The notes beneath the pieces were generated by a model. The model did no database searches, had not been told where the DNA came from, and saw only the letters and a list, made by a program, of their open reading frames with translations. Position numbers and translations under genes: made by a program. Below are positions 42,865 to 50,661 of a stretch of DNA of 64,000 nucleotides, piece by piece (within the stretch, counting starts at the first letter, position 1; every line of letters starts with the position of its first letter). The stretch spans positions 45,955-109,954 of the forward strand of contig JAUXRY010000011.1 of NCBI GenBank assembly GCA_030679915.1, written 5' to 3'. Source of the DNA: Thiobacillus sp. (GTDB lineage Bacteria > Pseudomonadota > Gammaproteobacteria > Burkholderiales > Thiobacillaceae).

Positions 42865-44631
42865 ATGTGTGGCATAGCAGGTGAATTCCGCTTCGATGGC
42901 ACCGCCCCCGATGCGGCGGTGATGGTGCGCATGCTGGCCAAGCTTGAACGGCGCGGCCCCGATGCCGAAGGTCAGCACGCTGATGGGCCGGTGCGGCTGG
43001 GCCACCGGCGGCTGTCGATTATCGACCTGTCGTCGCGCTCGCGTCAGCCGATGCTCGATACAGCATCTGGCAACGTCGTGGTGTTCAACGGTACTATTTA
43101 TAACTATCCGGAACTGCGTGCCGAGCTCATCGAGCGGGGCCATGTCTTCCATTCAGATGGCGATACCGAAGTCATTCTTCGTGCCTATCTTGAATGGGAT
43201 GAGGCGTGTGTTGAGCGCCTGCATGGCATGTTTGCCTTTGCCATCTGGAACCGCGAGACGCTGTTTCTGGCGCGCGACCGGCTCGGTATCAAGCCGCTGT
43301 ATTACAGCGAGAACCTGGGCTGCTTTCGCTTCGCTTCGACCCCGCAGGCGCTGCTTGCTGCAGGTGGGGTCGACACCGGGATCGATGCGGTTGCGTTGCA
43401 CCATCTGTTTACCCTGCATGCGGTGGTGCCCGCGCCGCGCACGATCTACAACGGCATCCGCAAGCTCGCACCTGGCACGACGCTAACGCTGGATTTGCGT
43501 GGCAAGCTGAGTCATAAACGTTACTGGTCGCTCAAGGCACAGCGTCCGGCGATGCCCAGGACCGAGGCCGAGTGGACCGAGGCCATCCACCAAAGCCTGC
43601 GCCAGGCAGTCAAGAAGCGCATCGAAATTGCTGATGTGAAAGTGGGTGTTCTGCTCTCGGGCGGACTCGATTCAAGCCTGTTGGTGGCCTTGCTGGCCGA
43701 GCAGGGGGTGCCTGACCTGATGACCTTTTCAGTCGGCTTCGAAGATCAGCCAGAAGAGCGCGGCAATGAATTCGAATACTCCGACCCGGTGGCCGCGATG
43801 TACGGCACGCGCCACCACAAGTTCCTGATCCCCAACTCTGAAGTGCTGCGCCGCCTGCCCGAGGCGGTCGACGCCATGAGCGAGCCGATGTTTGCGCAGG
43901 ATGCGGTGGCGTTTTATCTGTTGTCCGAGCAGGTCAGCAAAACCGTGAAAGTGGTGCAAAGCGGACAGGGCGCGGACGAAGTCTTTGGGGGATATTTCTG
44001 GTATTCACGGATGGCGGCGGAAACCGCCGGCTCTCCGCTGGACCGCTTTCGCAAGCATTACTTCGACCGCGATCACGACGAATTTCTTGAAATGGCCATG
44101 CCGGCGTATCACGGCCTGGACTACACCGCAGAGACCATCGCGACGCATCTGGCGGAACCTTTTGCCGATGAATTCATCGATCAGGTGTTGCGTATGGATA
44201 CCACGATGCTCATTACCGACGATCCGGTGAAGCGGGTCGACAACATGACCATGGCCTGGGGACTGGAAGCGCGGGTGCCGTTTCTCGATCACCAGTTGGT
44301 GGAACTGGCTGCGTCCATGCCCTCTGAGATGAAACTGGCATCCGGGGGCAAGCATGTATTGAAAACCATCGCGCGCGGACTGGTACCCGATGCGGTCATC
44401 GACCGCAAGAAAGGCTATTTCCCGATGCCCGCACTCAAGTTTGTGCGGGGCGATTTTTTGAATTTCATGCAGGATATTTTGAATTCGCAGGCCTGCCGCG
44501 AACGCGGTTTATACCATCGCGCCTATGTGAACAAACTGCTGGATGCGCCAGAACAGCACCACACCCGGATTCAGGGTAGCAAGCTGTGGCATCTGGCATT
44601 ACTGGAATACTGGTTACAAAAAAATGCGTAA
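42865..44631 (+). CDS. N-acetylglutaminylglutamine amidotransferase-like asparagine synthetase
   Basis: ATG 42865 exposes Cys2 as the glutaminase nucleophile (MCGIAGEFRFDG), after a GAGGT ribosome binding site. The 588-residue product has the class II glutaminase domain, the ATP pyrophosphatase loop VGVLLSGGLDSSLL, and the blocks TFSVGFEDQPEERGNEFEYSD and MTMAWGLEARVPFLDHQLVELA that mark the trio amidotransferase (AsnO/NAGGN) branch rather than ordinary AsnB. That branch makes the osmoprotectant N-acetylglutaminylglutamine amide with a GNAT-linked synthetase. The partner synthetase is not adjacent here, which is unusual. The 3' end overlaps the lytic transglycosylase gene by 8 bases. Confidence 0.85.
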   Translation: MCGIAGEFRFDGTAPDAAVMVRMLAKLERRGPDAEGQHADGPVRLGHRRLSIIDLSSRSRQPMLDTASGNVVVFNGTIYNYPELRAELIERGHVFHSDGDTEVILRAYLEWDEACVERLHGMFAFAIWNRETLFLARDRLGIKPLYYSENLGCFRFASTPQALLAAGGVDTGIDAVALHHLFTLHAVVPAPRTIYNGIRKLAPGTTLTLDLRGKLSHKRYWSLKAQRPAMPRTEAEWTEAIHQSLRQAVKKRIEIADVKVGVLLSGGLDSSLLVALLAEQGVPDLMTFSVGFEDQPEERGNEFEYSDPVAAMYGTRHHKFLIPNSEVLRRLPEAVDAMSEPMFAQDAVAFYLLSEQVSKTVKVVQSGQGADEVFGGYFWYSRMAAETAGSPLDRFRKHYFDRDHDEFLEMAMPAYHGLDYTAETIATHLAEPFADEFIDQVLRMDTTMLITDDPVKRVDNMTMAWGLEARVPFLDHQLVELAASMPSEMKLASGGKHVLKTIARGLVPDAVIDRKKGYFPMPALKFVRGDFLNFMQDILNSQACRERGLYHRAYVNKLLDAPEQHHTRIQGSKLWHLALLEYWLQKNA

Positions 44632-45874
44632 ATTGTTTTTATTGTTGGCCGCGCTGACGGTTTTTCCCGCCCACGCACAAAGTGGTTTTGACACGTGGCT
44701 GGCCGCGTTCCGCGAGGAAGCGTCGGCACAGGGTATTTCCACTGAAACACTCGATGCTGCGCTCACTGGCATTACGCCGATAGAGCGCGTGGTGGAGCTC
44801 GACCAGCGACAACCGGAATTTCAGCAAACCTTTTACGATTACCTGAGCCGTCGCGTCACGGAGTATCGGGTTTCACGAGGCAGGGATCTGCTTCAGGAAA
44901 ATAGCGCGCTGCTGGATGCGGTTGAGCAGAAATATGGCGTTCCCAAGGCGGTTCTGGTGTCGTTCTGGGGGTTGGAGACGAACTTCGGCAAGAATCTTGG
45001 CAACCTCAATATTCCTGCCAGTCTGGTTACGCTGGCTTATGACGGACGGCGCAGCACCTTTTTTCGTAGCCAGCTGCTCGATGCCTTGCGCATCATTGAT
45101 GCCGGTCACGTTCAGGCAATCGACATGAATGGCTCCTGGGCAGGCGCCATGGGGCACATGCAGTTCATGCCGTCGACATTCCGTGGCTATGCAGTGGATG
45201 GGGATGGGGATGGCCGAATTGATTTATGGCAGTCGATCCCGGACGCCATGTATTCCGGGGCACATTATCTGAAGCGTTCTGGGTGGCGCGTAAATGAACC
45301 GGTGGCGCTGGAAGTGCGGCTGCCGGCAGGCTTTAACTTCCGGCAAGCCAGTGCCGGTTACCGCTTGCCCATGGAGAAATGGACCGCACTTGGCGTGTTG
45401 ACAGCGGCCGCCACGCCGTTGCCTACTGAGGCCGGAAATGCCGCCATCCTCTTGCCACAGGGTTGGCAGGGGCCGGCCTTCATGGTGTTTGATAACTTTA
45501 ATGTGGTGATGCGGTGGAACCGTTCGGTGAATTACGCGTTGTCAGTGGCGCAATTGGCGAATCAACTTGCGGGTGGCAGCGCGCTGGCGGTGCCGGGGTC
45601 TGAGTCCGGTGCGCTGAGCACGTCTCAACTCAAAATCATGCAGCAGGCGTTGCGTGAAATGGGCTATGACGCCGGCCCGGCCGACGGCTTGCTGGGCCCG
45701 CAGACGCAAAGCGCCATCCGGATTTATCAGGCGGTAAATCAATTGCCCGCGGACGGCTACCCTGCCCCCAGCCTGTTGGCCCATGTTGAAAAACAACATG
45801 CCGCGGCCGCGGCTGCTGGAAAGCTGACTGGCACAGTTGGACCGGCTTTTCCAGAGTCGGACGAGCAACCCTGA
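44624..45874 (+). CDS. Lytic murein transglycosylase (MltB family) with peptidoglycan-binding domain
   Basis: ATG 44624 gives 416 residues with a Sec signal (cleavage near PAHAQ, residue 19). The SLT_2/MltB domain is seen in YGVPKAVLVSFWGLETNFGKNLG, with catalytic Glu118, and GSWAGAMGHMQFMPSTFRGY. A peptidoglycan_binding_1 domain ends the protein (LKIMQQALREMGYDAGPADG, LLGPQTQSAIRIYQ). It cleaves peptidoglycan to 1,6-anhydromuropeptides in the periplasm. The start codon lies within the last codons of the amidotransferase gene (8-base overlap), so it is translated from the same mRNA, an odd functional pairing. Confidence 0.9.
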   Translation: MRKLFLLLAALTVFPAHAQSGFDTWLAAFREEASAQGISTETLDAALTGITPIERVVELDQRQPEFQQTFYDYLSRRVTEYRVSRGRDLLQENSALLDAVEQKYGVPKAVLVSFWGLETNFGKNLGNLNIPASLVTLAYDGRRSTFFRSQLLDALRIIDAGHVQAIDMNGSWAGAMGHMQFMPSTFRGYAVDGDGDGRIDLWQSIPDAMYSGAHYLKRSGWRVNEPVALEVRLPAGFNFRQASAGYRLPMEKWTALGVLTAAATPLPTEAGNAAILLPQGWQGPAFMVFDNFNVVMRWNRSVNYALSVAQLANQLAGGSALAVPGSESGALSTSQLKIMQQALREMGYDAGPADGLLGPQTQSAIRIYQAVNQLPADGYPAPSLLAHVEKQHAAAAAAGKLTGTVGPAFPESDEQP

Positions 45875-45934
45875 TGCCATGTGTCCCGTATAGGGTATTT
45901 TTTCGGCATTCGATTCGAGAGCGGGGAGAGATGG

Positions 45935-46321
45935 GTGAGTGACGCGCGAAATGTATTGGGTACCCTGCTGCAGGTGTGTGGCGTGTCGCCGATGACCGGC
46001 TTTGTCCGCGACGGCCTATGCCATACCGGGCAGGAAGATATCGGCAGCCATACTGTCTGCGTTCAGATGACCGATGCGTTTTTGCAGTATTCGCTGAGCC
46101 GCGGCAACGATCTCGTGACCCCCGCCCCAGAATACGATTTTCCCGGCCTGAGAGAAGGCGACCGCTGGTGCATGTGCGCCTCGCGTTGGCTCGCCGCTGC
46201 CGAAGACGGCGTGGCACCACCGGTGGTTCTTGATGCCACCCACGTTCGCGCCCTCCAAACGATCACCCTGGCAGACCTGAAATACCATGGTTTGCGTGCA
46301 AAAGAATTGCCCGGCGCATGA
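45935..46321 (+). CDS. DUF2237 family protein
   Basis: GTG 45935 with GGGGAG 6-11 bases upstream gives 128 residues starting with NVLGTLLQVCGVSPMTGFVRDG. The block HTGQEDIGSHTVCVQMTDAFL, RGNDLVTPAPEYDFPGL and GDRWCMCASRW are the DUF2237 signature; ASRWLAAAEDGVAPPVVLDATH completes it. The six Cys residues may bind metal, and related proteins are near-universal in proteobacteria without a known function. An in-frame upstream start at 45881 adds residues that do not match the family. It overlaps the zinc-ribbon gene by 4 bases. Confidence 0.85.
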   Translation: MSDARNVLGTLLQVCGVSPMTGFVRDGLCHTGQEDIGSHTVCVQMTDAFLQYSLSRGNDLVTPAPEYDFPGLREGDRWCMCASRWLAAAEDGVAPPVVLDATHVRALQTITLADLKYHGLRAKELPGA

Positions 46322-46629
46322 GTCTGGTGTGCTGGAAATGTGGCGGCAGTCTGGCAGGCAAGTTGCTGCCGCTGTCACGGCTGGATACGTGCCCCAGTTG
46401 CCGCACCGACTTGCATGTCTGCCGACAGTGTAGGCATTTTGATGCACATCGGTCTGGCCAGTGCCGCGAACTGGCGGCCGAGCGAGTGGCTGACAAAATA
46501 CGTGTCAATGATTGCGGCTGGTTTGTGCCGCGGCTGGAAGCCTATCGAGGCGGCGGCGCCATCATGGCGCAGGCCAGTCGGGGCGCACTCGATGATTTGT
46601 TCAAGAAGCGCGACGATGACCCAGCCTGA
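46318..46629 (+). CDS. Small zinc-ribbon hypothetical protein
   Basis: The 103-residue product has three CxxC pairs (C5/C8, C25/C28, C35/C38) and C49, in MSLVCWKCGGSL, DTCPSCRTDLHVCRQCRHF. Two zinc-binding clusters are likely. The C-terminal half has no recognisable domain (RVNDCGWFVPRLEAYRGG). The ATG overlaps the DUF2237 stop by 4 bases, so the two small proteins are coupled. The function is unknown, and the conserved pairing with DUF2237 could point to a common task. Confidence 0.75.
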   Translation: MSLVCWKCGGSLAGKLLPLSRLDTCPSCRTDLHVCRQCRHFDAHRSGQCRELAAERVADKIRVNDCGWFVPRLEAYRGGGAIMAQASRGALDDLFKKRDDDPA

Positions 46630-46647
46630 GTCAGCTTGCCGGATTCG

Positions 46648-47979
46648 TCAGTCAAACCGGCCTCGCCAATGTGCCGCAAATTGCTTGCCCATGGCCATTT
46701 GCGGCTGCGAGGGCGTCAGCCCCTCCGCTTTTTCACGTTCGGTGATTCGCTTTTTGGCCATTTCGAATGCGGCCGTGAACGAATGCGTCTTGCTGAGCGC
46801 TTCCTCGAAATAGGCGCGGCCAAAATCGGTCATGCTGTTGCGGTCATCGCAGCCGAATGAATTGCGGCTGGCGCTCGAGGCCGTGATCACCAGGGTGTTG
46901 TCGTCACGCAGGGCGGGAATGAAGCCGCCGGAATAACAGGCAGAAACAACAATGACCTTCCATTTGATGGGCGTGGCGGCCAGCGCAGTTTTCAGTCGCT
47001 CGGGTGTCAGCTGTGTCAGGTCGAGGCCATTGTTGTCCACCGAGATATACGCGGGGTCGGTCGAGCCATGGCTGGTTACAAACAGGAACAGTACATCCTC
47101 TTCGGGGTCGAGCAGTTGACCCACGCGGTTCAGGGTGATTTGCAGCGCTGTGGTGCTGGCGATGGGTACACCTGCGGTTGCCTTGGTGTTGTTGATGAGA
47201 ACAACCGAGCGACCCCGTGTATCGAACCGGTTATCGAACAGCGCGCGAACCGTATTCACTTCCTTCATGAAGACGTCCTGCCAGCTGTAGCCGGCAAAGC
47301 CGACAAAATAGAGATCGGGCACGCTGGGGCGCTGGGGTTGTAGCGTGTTCAGGGCTTGTTCCAGCAGACCGGCTTGCTGGTAGAGCAGCGCTTCGTGGCG
47401 ACCTATGCCGAGCGTTTCCGTTTCGGGTGAAGCCGGGTACCAGGCTTCTTCGCGGGGCAGCAGCCACAACCCGGCTGCCACCACCGCCATTAAAAAAGCG
47501 GTCATGGCGATGCGGGTGCTCATTTTGAGGGGCGCCCACAGGTTCACCGCCCGCATCAACAACACGCCAATGATCAGCGGCCACCCGATTATCCAGACCC
47601 AGGCCCAGGCAGGATTTTGATCGAGATCAAGCATCGTCCACGTGGCGCGACTGGCATAGGCATAGGCGAACACGGCGGGCGCCATGGCGGTGGCCGCGAC
47701 GGCATAGCCGAGCAACAACGCGGGAGTGCGTGCCCAAGCTGCCAACAGCGCCGCGACGCCCAGCGTGAGCGTGATGGAGGCGAGCGCGTGCAAAACAAAG
47801 CTGGCGTTGAAAGTGCCCGCAGCCTCGAGATCGAGATAGTCGACGCCGACGCCCAGCGCGAACTCGGTCCCCGACAACAAGGCCAGTTGAAGGATCGATA
47901 CATGAAAGCGGTCTGCGGTTATGCGCTGAAATGTGGCGAGCCGAAAGCCGGCTACCAGGTTTTGCAATAAAGCACGCAT
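46648..47979 (-). CDS. Membrane-anchored peptidase C13 (caspase/legumain-like)
   Basis: ATG 47979 gives 443 residues. The first 175 residues hold four or five hydrophobic helices (a YIP1-like membrane domain, starting FHVSILQLALLSG). The C-terminal half is a caspase-hemoglobinase fold of the C13 clan: a catalytic His304 in FLFVTSHGSTDPAYIS and Cys348 in VVSACYSGGFIP, with a Gly pair following the Cys. Bacterial C13 peptidases are rare and their substrates unknown. The frame is open 28 codons upstream but that DNA belongs to the upstream EamA gene. It starts 4 bases after the EamA stop. An export or processing partnership with that transporter is speculation. Confidence 0.82.
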   Translation of the reverse strand: MRALLQNLVAGFRLATFQRITADRFHVSILQLALLSGTEFALGVGVDYLDLEAAGTFNASFVLHALASITLTLGVAALLAAWARTPALLLGYAVAATAMAPAVFAYAYASRATWTMLDLDQNPAWAWVWIIGWPLIIGVLLMRAVNLWAPLKMSTRIAMTAFLMAVVAAGLWLLPREEAWYPASPETETLGIGRHEALLYQQAGLLEQALNTLQPQRPSVPDLYFVGFAGYSWQDVFMKEVNTVRALFDNRFDTRGRSVVLINNTKATAGVPIASTTALQITLNRVGQLLDPEEDVLFLFVTSHGSTDPAYISVDNNGLDLTQLTPERLKTALAATPIKWKVIVVSACYSGGFIPALRDDNTLVITASSASRNSFGCDDRNSMTDFGRAYFEEALSKTHSFTAAFEMAKKRITEREKAEGLTPSQPQMAMGKQFAAHWRGRFD

Positions 47980-47983
47980 GCGG

Positions 47984-48907
47984 CTAATCAACCGGGTTGG
48001 AAGGTAGGCTGTTATCGGCCGGAGCGCGGGCGGACTGAAGTGAACGCAGCGCGCGCCACTCATACAACACCAGCCCCGTTCCGATTAGCGCGATGCCGGC
48101 CCAGCCCATCGCCGGAATGAATTCAGCATTGAGTGTTTGCCCGAGCAACAGGGCGGTCACAGGCGTAATCAGCGTGATCAGCGCCACGCGGCCGGCGTCG
48201 AGATGCTTGATGATGTAGTAATAGAGCGTGAAGCCCACCACCGACCCCAGCACGCCGAGATAGACGATCGCCGCGCTGGCGCGCGGGGTGATGTCGGACG
48301 GGATCTGCGCGGAATCGGCCAGCACCCAGGCCAGCACGAAGAACGGGACCGCGACGCCGAGCGAACCGGTGGTGATGGCGAGCGCCGAGACGCGTACATT
48401 CAGCCGCTTGATCCACACCAGCCCCAGCGCCTGCGCCGTCATGCCCGCCAGCACGGCGGCGGTGCCGAGCGTGGCGCGGCCGTCGCCCGGCCACGGCTGG
48501 CCGAACAGCGCCCACAGCCCGGCCAGCGCCAGCCCAAGCCCCACCAATCGAATCGGCGTGAGCGTGCGCTCACTCAACCACAGCGCGGCGAACACCCCGG
48601 TGACCAGCGGCGACAGCCCGAAAATCACCGAAATCAGCCCCGACGGAATATGCAGCGCGCCCCAATAGGTGAGCAGCATCGCCACGAACATCGACAGCCC
48701 GCTGATCGCATACAGCCGCCGCGCCGCCGGGGTGAACGGAAACGCGGTGCGGGTGGCGACGAGCAGCAGCAGGCAGATCGCCAGCCCGATCAGCATGCGC
48801 GACATCACCGCAAAGCTGAAACTCGCCCCCTGCGCGCTCCATTGAATGCCGAGCGGCGTGGTGGACCAGATGAGGATGACGCCGAGGTAGGCGGCGGGGA
48901 CGGACAT
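47984..48907 (-). CDS. EamA/DMT-family transporter
   Basis: The 307-residue product has ten predicted transmembrane helices in two five-helix EamA repeats, starting MSVPAAYLGVILIWSTTPLGIQW and continuing with LSPLVTGVFAALWLSERTLTPIRLVGLGLALAGLWAL and the second repeat (AAIVYLGVLGSVVGFTLYYYIIKHL). The DMT superfamily exports amino acids, nucleosides or other metabolites, so the substrate is unknown. A short polar tail ends the protein. It precedes the C13 peptidase on the same strand with a 4-base gap. Confidence 0.88.
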   Translation of the reverse strand: MSVPAAYLGVILIWSTTPLGIQWSAQGASFSFAVMSRMLIGLAICLLLLVATRTAFPFTPAARRLYAISGLSMFVAMLLTYWGALHIPSGLISVIFGLSPLVTGVFAALWLSERTLTPIRLVGLGLALAGLWALFGQPWPGDGRATLGTAAVLAGMTAQALGLVWIKRLNVRVSALAITTGSLGVAVPFFVLAWVLADSAQIPSDITPRASAAIVYLGVLGSVVGFTLYYYIIKHLDAGRVALITLITPVTALLLGQTLNAEFIPAMGWAGIALIGTGLVLYEWRALRSLQSARAPADNSLPSNPVD

Positions 48908-48938
48908 GGATGCGAATGCTCAGGTAGGTGGATGATTC

Positions 48939-48972
48939 GTAGGGCGGATGAGCGCAGCGTCATCCGCCCTAC
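48939..48972. repeat. Dispersed palindromic repeat (REP-like)
   Basis: A perfect 13-bp inverted repeat, GTAGGGCGGATGA (48939-48951) with TCATCCGCCCTAC (48960-48972), surrounds GCGCAGCG. Palindromes with this GTAGGGCGGAT...ATCCGCCCTAC core occur in many copies in several bacterial genomes, so this is probably one member of a genome-wide family. It lies between EamA and a hypothetical gene on the same strand and may act as a terminator. Confidence 0.75.
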
Positions 48973-48978
48973 ACTTGC

Positions 48979-49287
48979 TCAGCCATCTCCTTCTGCGTTG
49001 GATGTTTCGCTTTCTAGGCGGTCCTTGTCCTGGCGATGGCTCCTGCCAGAATATCCAAAGTCGTCTCCTGGTTCTCGCGCTTCACGGTAGCGTCCCGATG
49101 CTCGTTCAGGTTCGTGTCTTTTGGTGTAAAGAGTAAATAAAGCGCCAAGAACAGGGAGGCCCCACACAATAATGATCTGAGCGATTCGTTGGCCACGAGA
49201 GCAAAGCTCATCTTTGATGACCCCGTATGTTGCCCACGTATTCAATAGCAGTAAGAGCAAGAACACTCCGATTAATAGTTCGGGCAT
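48979..49287 (-). CDS. Small hypothetical membrane protein
   Basis: ATG 49287 with GGAGG eight bases upstream gives 102 residues: one strong helix (MPELLIGVFLLLLLLNTWATY), a second (RGQRIAQIIIVWGLPVLGALFTLY) and a charged C-terminal tail (HEPERASGRYREAREP). ATG 49293 is two codons earlier but too close to the ribosome binding site. The C-terminal part is polar and likely cytoplasmic. No family recognised. It is between the repeat and the thioredoxin-HEAT gene, with a 22-base gap to the latter. Confidence 0.6.
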   Translation of the reverse strand: MPELLIGVFLLLLLLNTWATYGVIKDELCSRGQRIAQIIIVWGLPVLGALFTLYTKRHEPERASGRYREAREPGDDFGYSGRSHRQDKDRLESETSNAEGDG

Positions 49288-49309
49288 TAGCATTGCCTCC
49301 GATTGGCGT

Positions 49310-49948
49310 TCACGTTGAAATCCCCTGCAAACTCTCCGCCGCAATCTCGCGCACATCGGCATCCTCGTCCGTCAGCCGCGCCTCCAGCCACGGGCGCGCG
49401 GCGACGTCCCCCGTCAGCCCCAGGTAATGGCTGGCATCCGCTCGTACTCGCGCGTCTTCATGTTGAGACAGTTCGCCCAGACGCGGCATCAACGCGCGCA
49501 GGGTGTCGGTGCCGGCAAAATTTTCCAGCAGCACGCCTGCGCCCAGCCGCACATTCAGGCTGGCTTCGACATTGCCGACGATGGGCAGCACGGCGGCTAA
49601 CAGGTCTGCATCGTCTTCGATCAGTGCTTGTGCCTTGGGCAACTGGCCGACTTTTAACAGCATGTGGAAATAATCAGCCATGCCGCTTTCGCTGTCGGCT
49701 TTGGCCGCCCAGTCGGTGAGTTCGGTTTTGCTGTGTACGCCAGCGAGCTCGATGCGACCAATGCGCACCCAGGGCACCGTGCGCACGCCGAGTGTCTGCC
49801 CCACTTCGGGGTGCTGCTCCAGATTGACCGCTTCAAGACGGCCGATCAAGCCCTGTTTTACCAGGTCGGCGAGTGCAGACAGCATCGCCGGGCAATGTGG
49901 GCAGGTGGTGGAAATCAGTAGCAGTGCATCGGGTGTGGGCATGGTCAT
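49310..49948 (-). CDS. Thioredoxin-fold protein fused to HEAT repeats
   Basis: The 212-residue product has a thioredoxin-like N-domain with the active-site-type CPHC (C16, C19) in LISTTCPHCPAML and the cis-Pro site VRTVPWVRIG, followed by HEAT-like repeats from about residue 110, seen as DTLRALMPRLGELSQHEDARVRADASHYLG and PWLEARLTDEDADVREIAAESL (described by region). The repeat pattern D-x-R-A-x-A suggests at least two. The combination might guide a redox domain to a partner protein. No similar named family is known to me. No signal peptide is seen, so it is probably cytoplasmic. ATG 49942 is an alternative start. Confidence 0.78.
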   Translation of the reverse strand: MTMPTPDALLLISTTCPHCPAMLSALADLVKQGLIGRLEAVNLEQHPEVGQTLGVRTVPWVRIGRIELAGVHSKTELTDWAAKADSESGMADYFHMLLKVGQLPKAQALIEDDADLLAAVLPIVGNVEASLNVRLGAGVLLENFAGTDTLRALMPRLGELSQHEDARVRADASHYLGLTGDVAARPWLEARLTDEDADVREIAAESLQGIST

Positions 49949-49983
49949 TGGTCAATTGTTGTCGCGGCGCGATAATGGGTCGT

Positions 49984-50622
49984 ATGGAATTTACCATTCT
50001 CCCTGTTACTCCGTATCAACAAAACTGTTCGCTGGTGTGGGATGCCAATGGCCACGCGGCCCTGGTCGACCCCGGCGGCGAGGTCGAGCGCCTGCTGGCC
50101 GAAGTGGCGCAACGCGGGTTGACGCTGGAAAAGATTCTGCTTACCCACGGCCATCTCGATCACGTCGGCGCGGCGGTAGAAATACGTGAGCGGTTGGGCA
50201 TCCCCATCATCGGCCCACAACGCGAAGAACAATTCTGGCTTGACCTGCTGCCGCATCAGGCCGAGCTGTTCAACTTTCCGCCGGCGGTGGCGTTTACCCC
50301 GGATCAGTGGCTGGATGACGGCGATACGGTCGAAGTCGGCAGCCTGCACTTCGACGTGCTGCACTGCCCCGGCCACACACCCGGCCATGTGGTGTTTTAC
50401 CAGCCCGACGCGCAGCTCGCCTTCGTCGGTGATGTGTTGTTCAAGGGCGCGATTGGTCGCACCGACTTCCCGCGGGGCGATCACGCCGCGTTATTGTCGG
50501 CGATACGTGAGAAGCTGTTTCCGCTGGGCGACGACGTGCGGTTTGTGCCGGGGCACGGCGCCATGTCCACGTTTGGGCACGAACGCCGCGAGAACCCCTT
50601 CGTTGGATTGGCGTCAGACTGA
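49984..50622 (+). CDS. MBL-fold hydrolase (YcbL/glyoxalase II-like)
   Basis: ATG 49984 gives 212 residues with an intact zinc set: LLTHGHLDHVG (H55, H57, D59, H60), HCPGHTPGHVVFY, FVGDVLFKGAIGRTDFPRG and VPGHG. This is the short YcbL group, related to glyoxalase II but lacking the C-terminal glutathione-binding domain. It probably hydrolyses a thioester or related small molecule. It is divergent from the thioredoxin-HEAT gene. The frame is open upstream of ATG 49984 but 37 added residues look non-protein. It precedes the rhodanese-MBL gene by 39 bases. Confidence 0.88.
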   Translation: MEFTILPVTPYQQNCSLVWDANGHAALVDPGGEVERLLAEVAQRGLTLEKILLTHGHLDHVGAAVEIRERLGIPIIGPQREEQFWLDLLPHQAELFNFPPAVAFTPDQWLDDGDTVEVGSLHFDVLHCPGHTPGHVVFYQPDAQLAFVGDVLFKGAIGRTDFPRGDHAALLSAIREKLFPLGDDVRFVPGHGAMSTFGHERRENPFVGLASD

Positions 50623-50661
50623 TATCCCTTCCGCAGGCCCGCATCAAACCAGGAGATTGAT

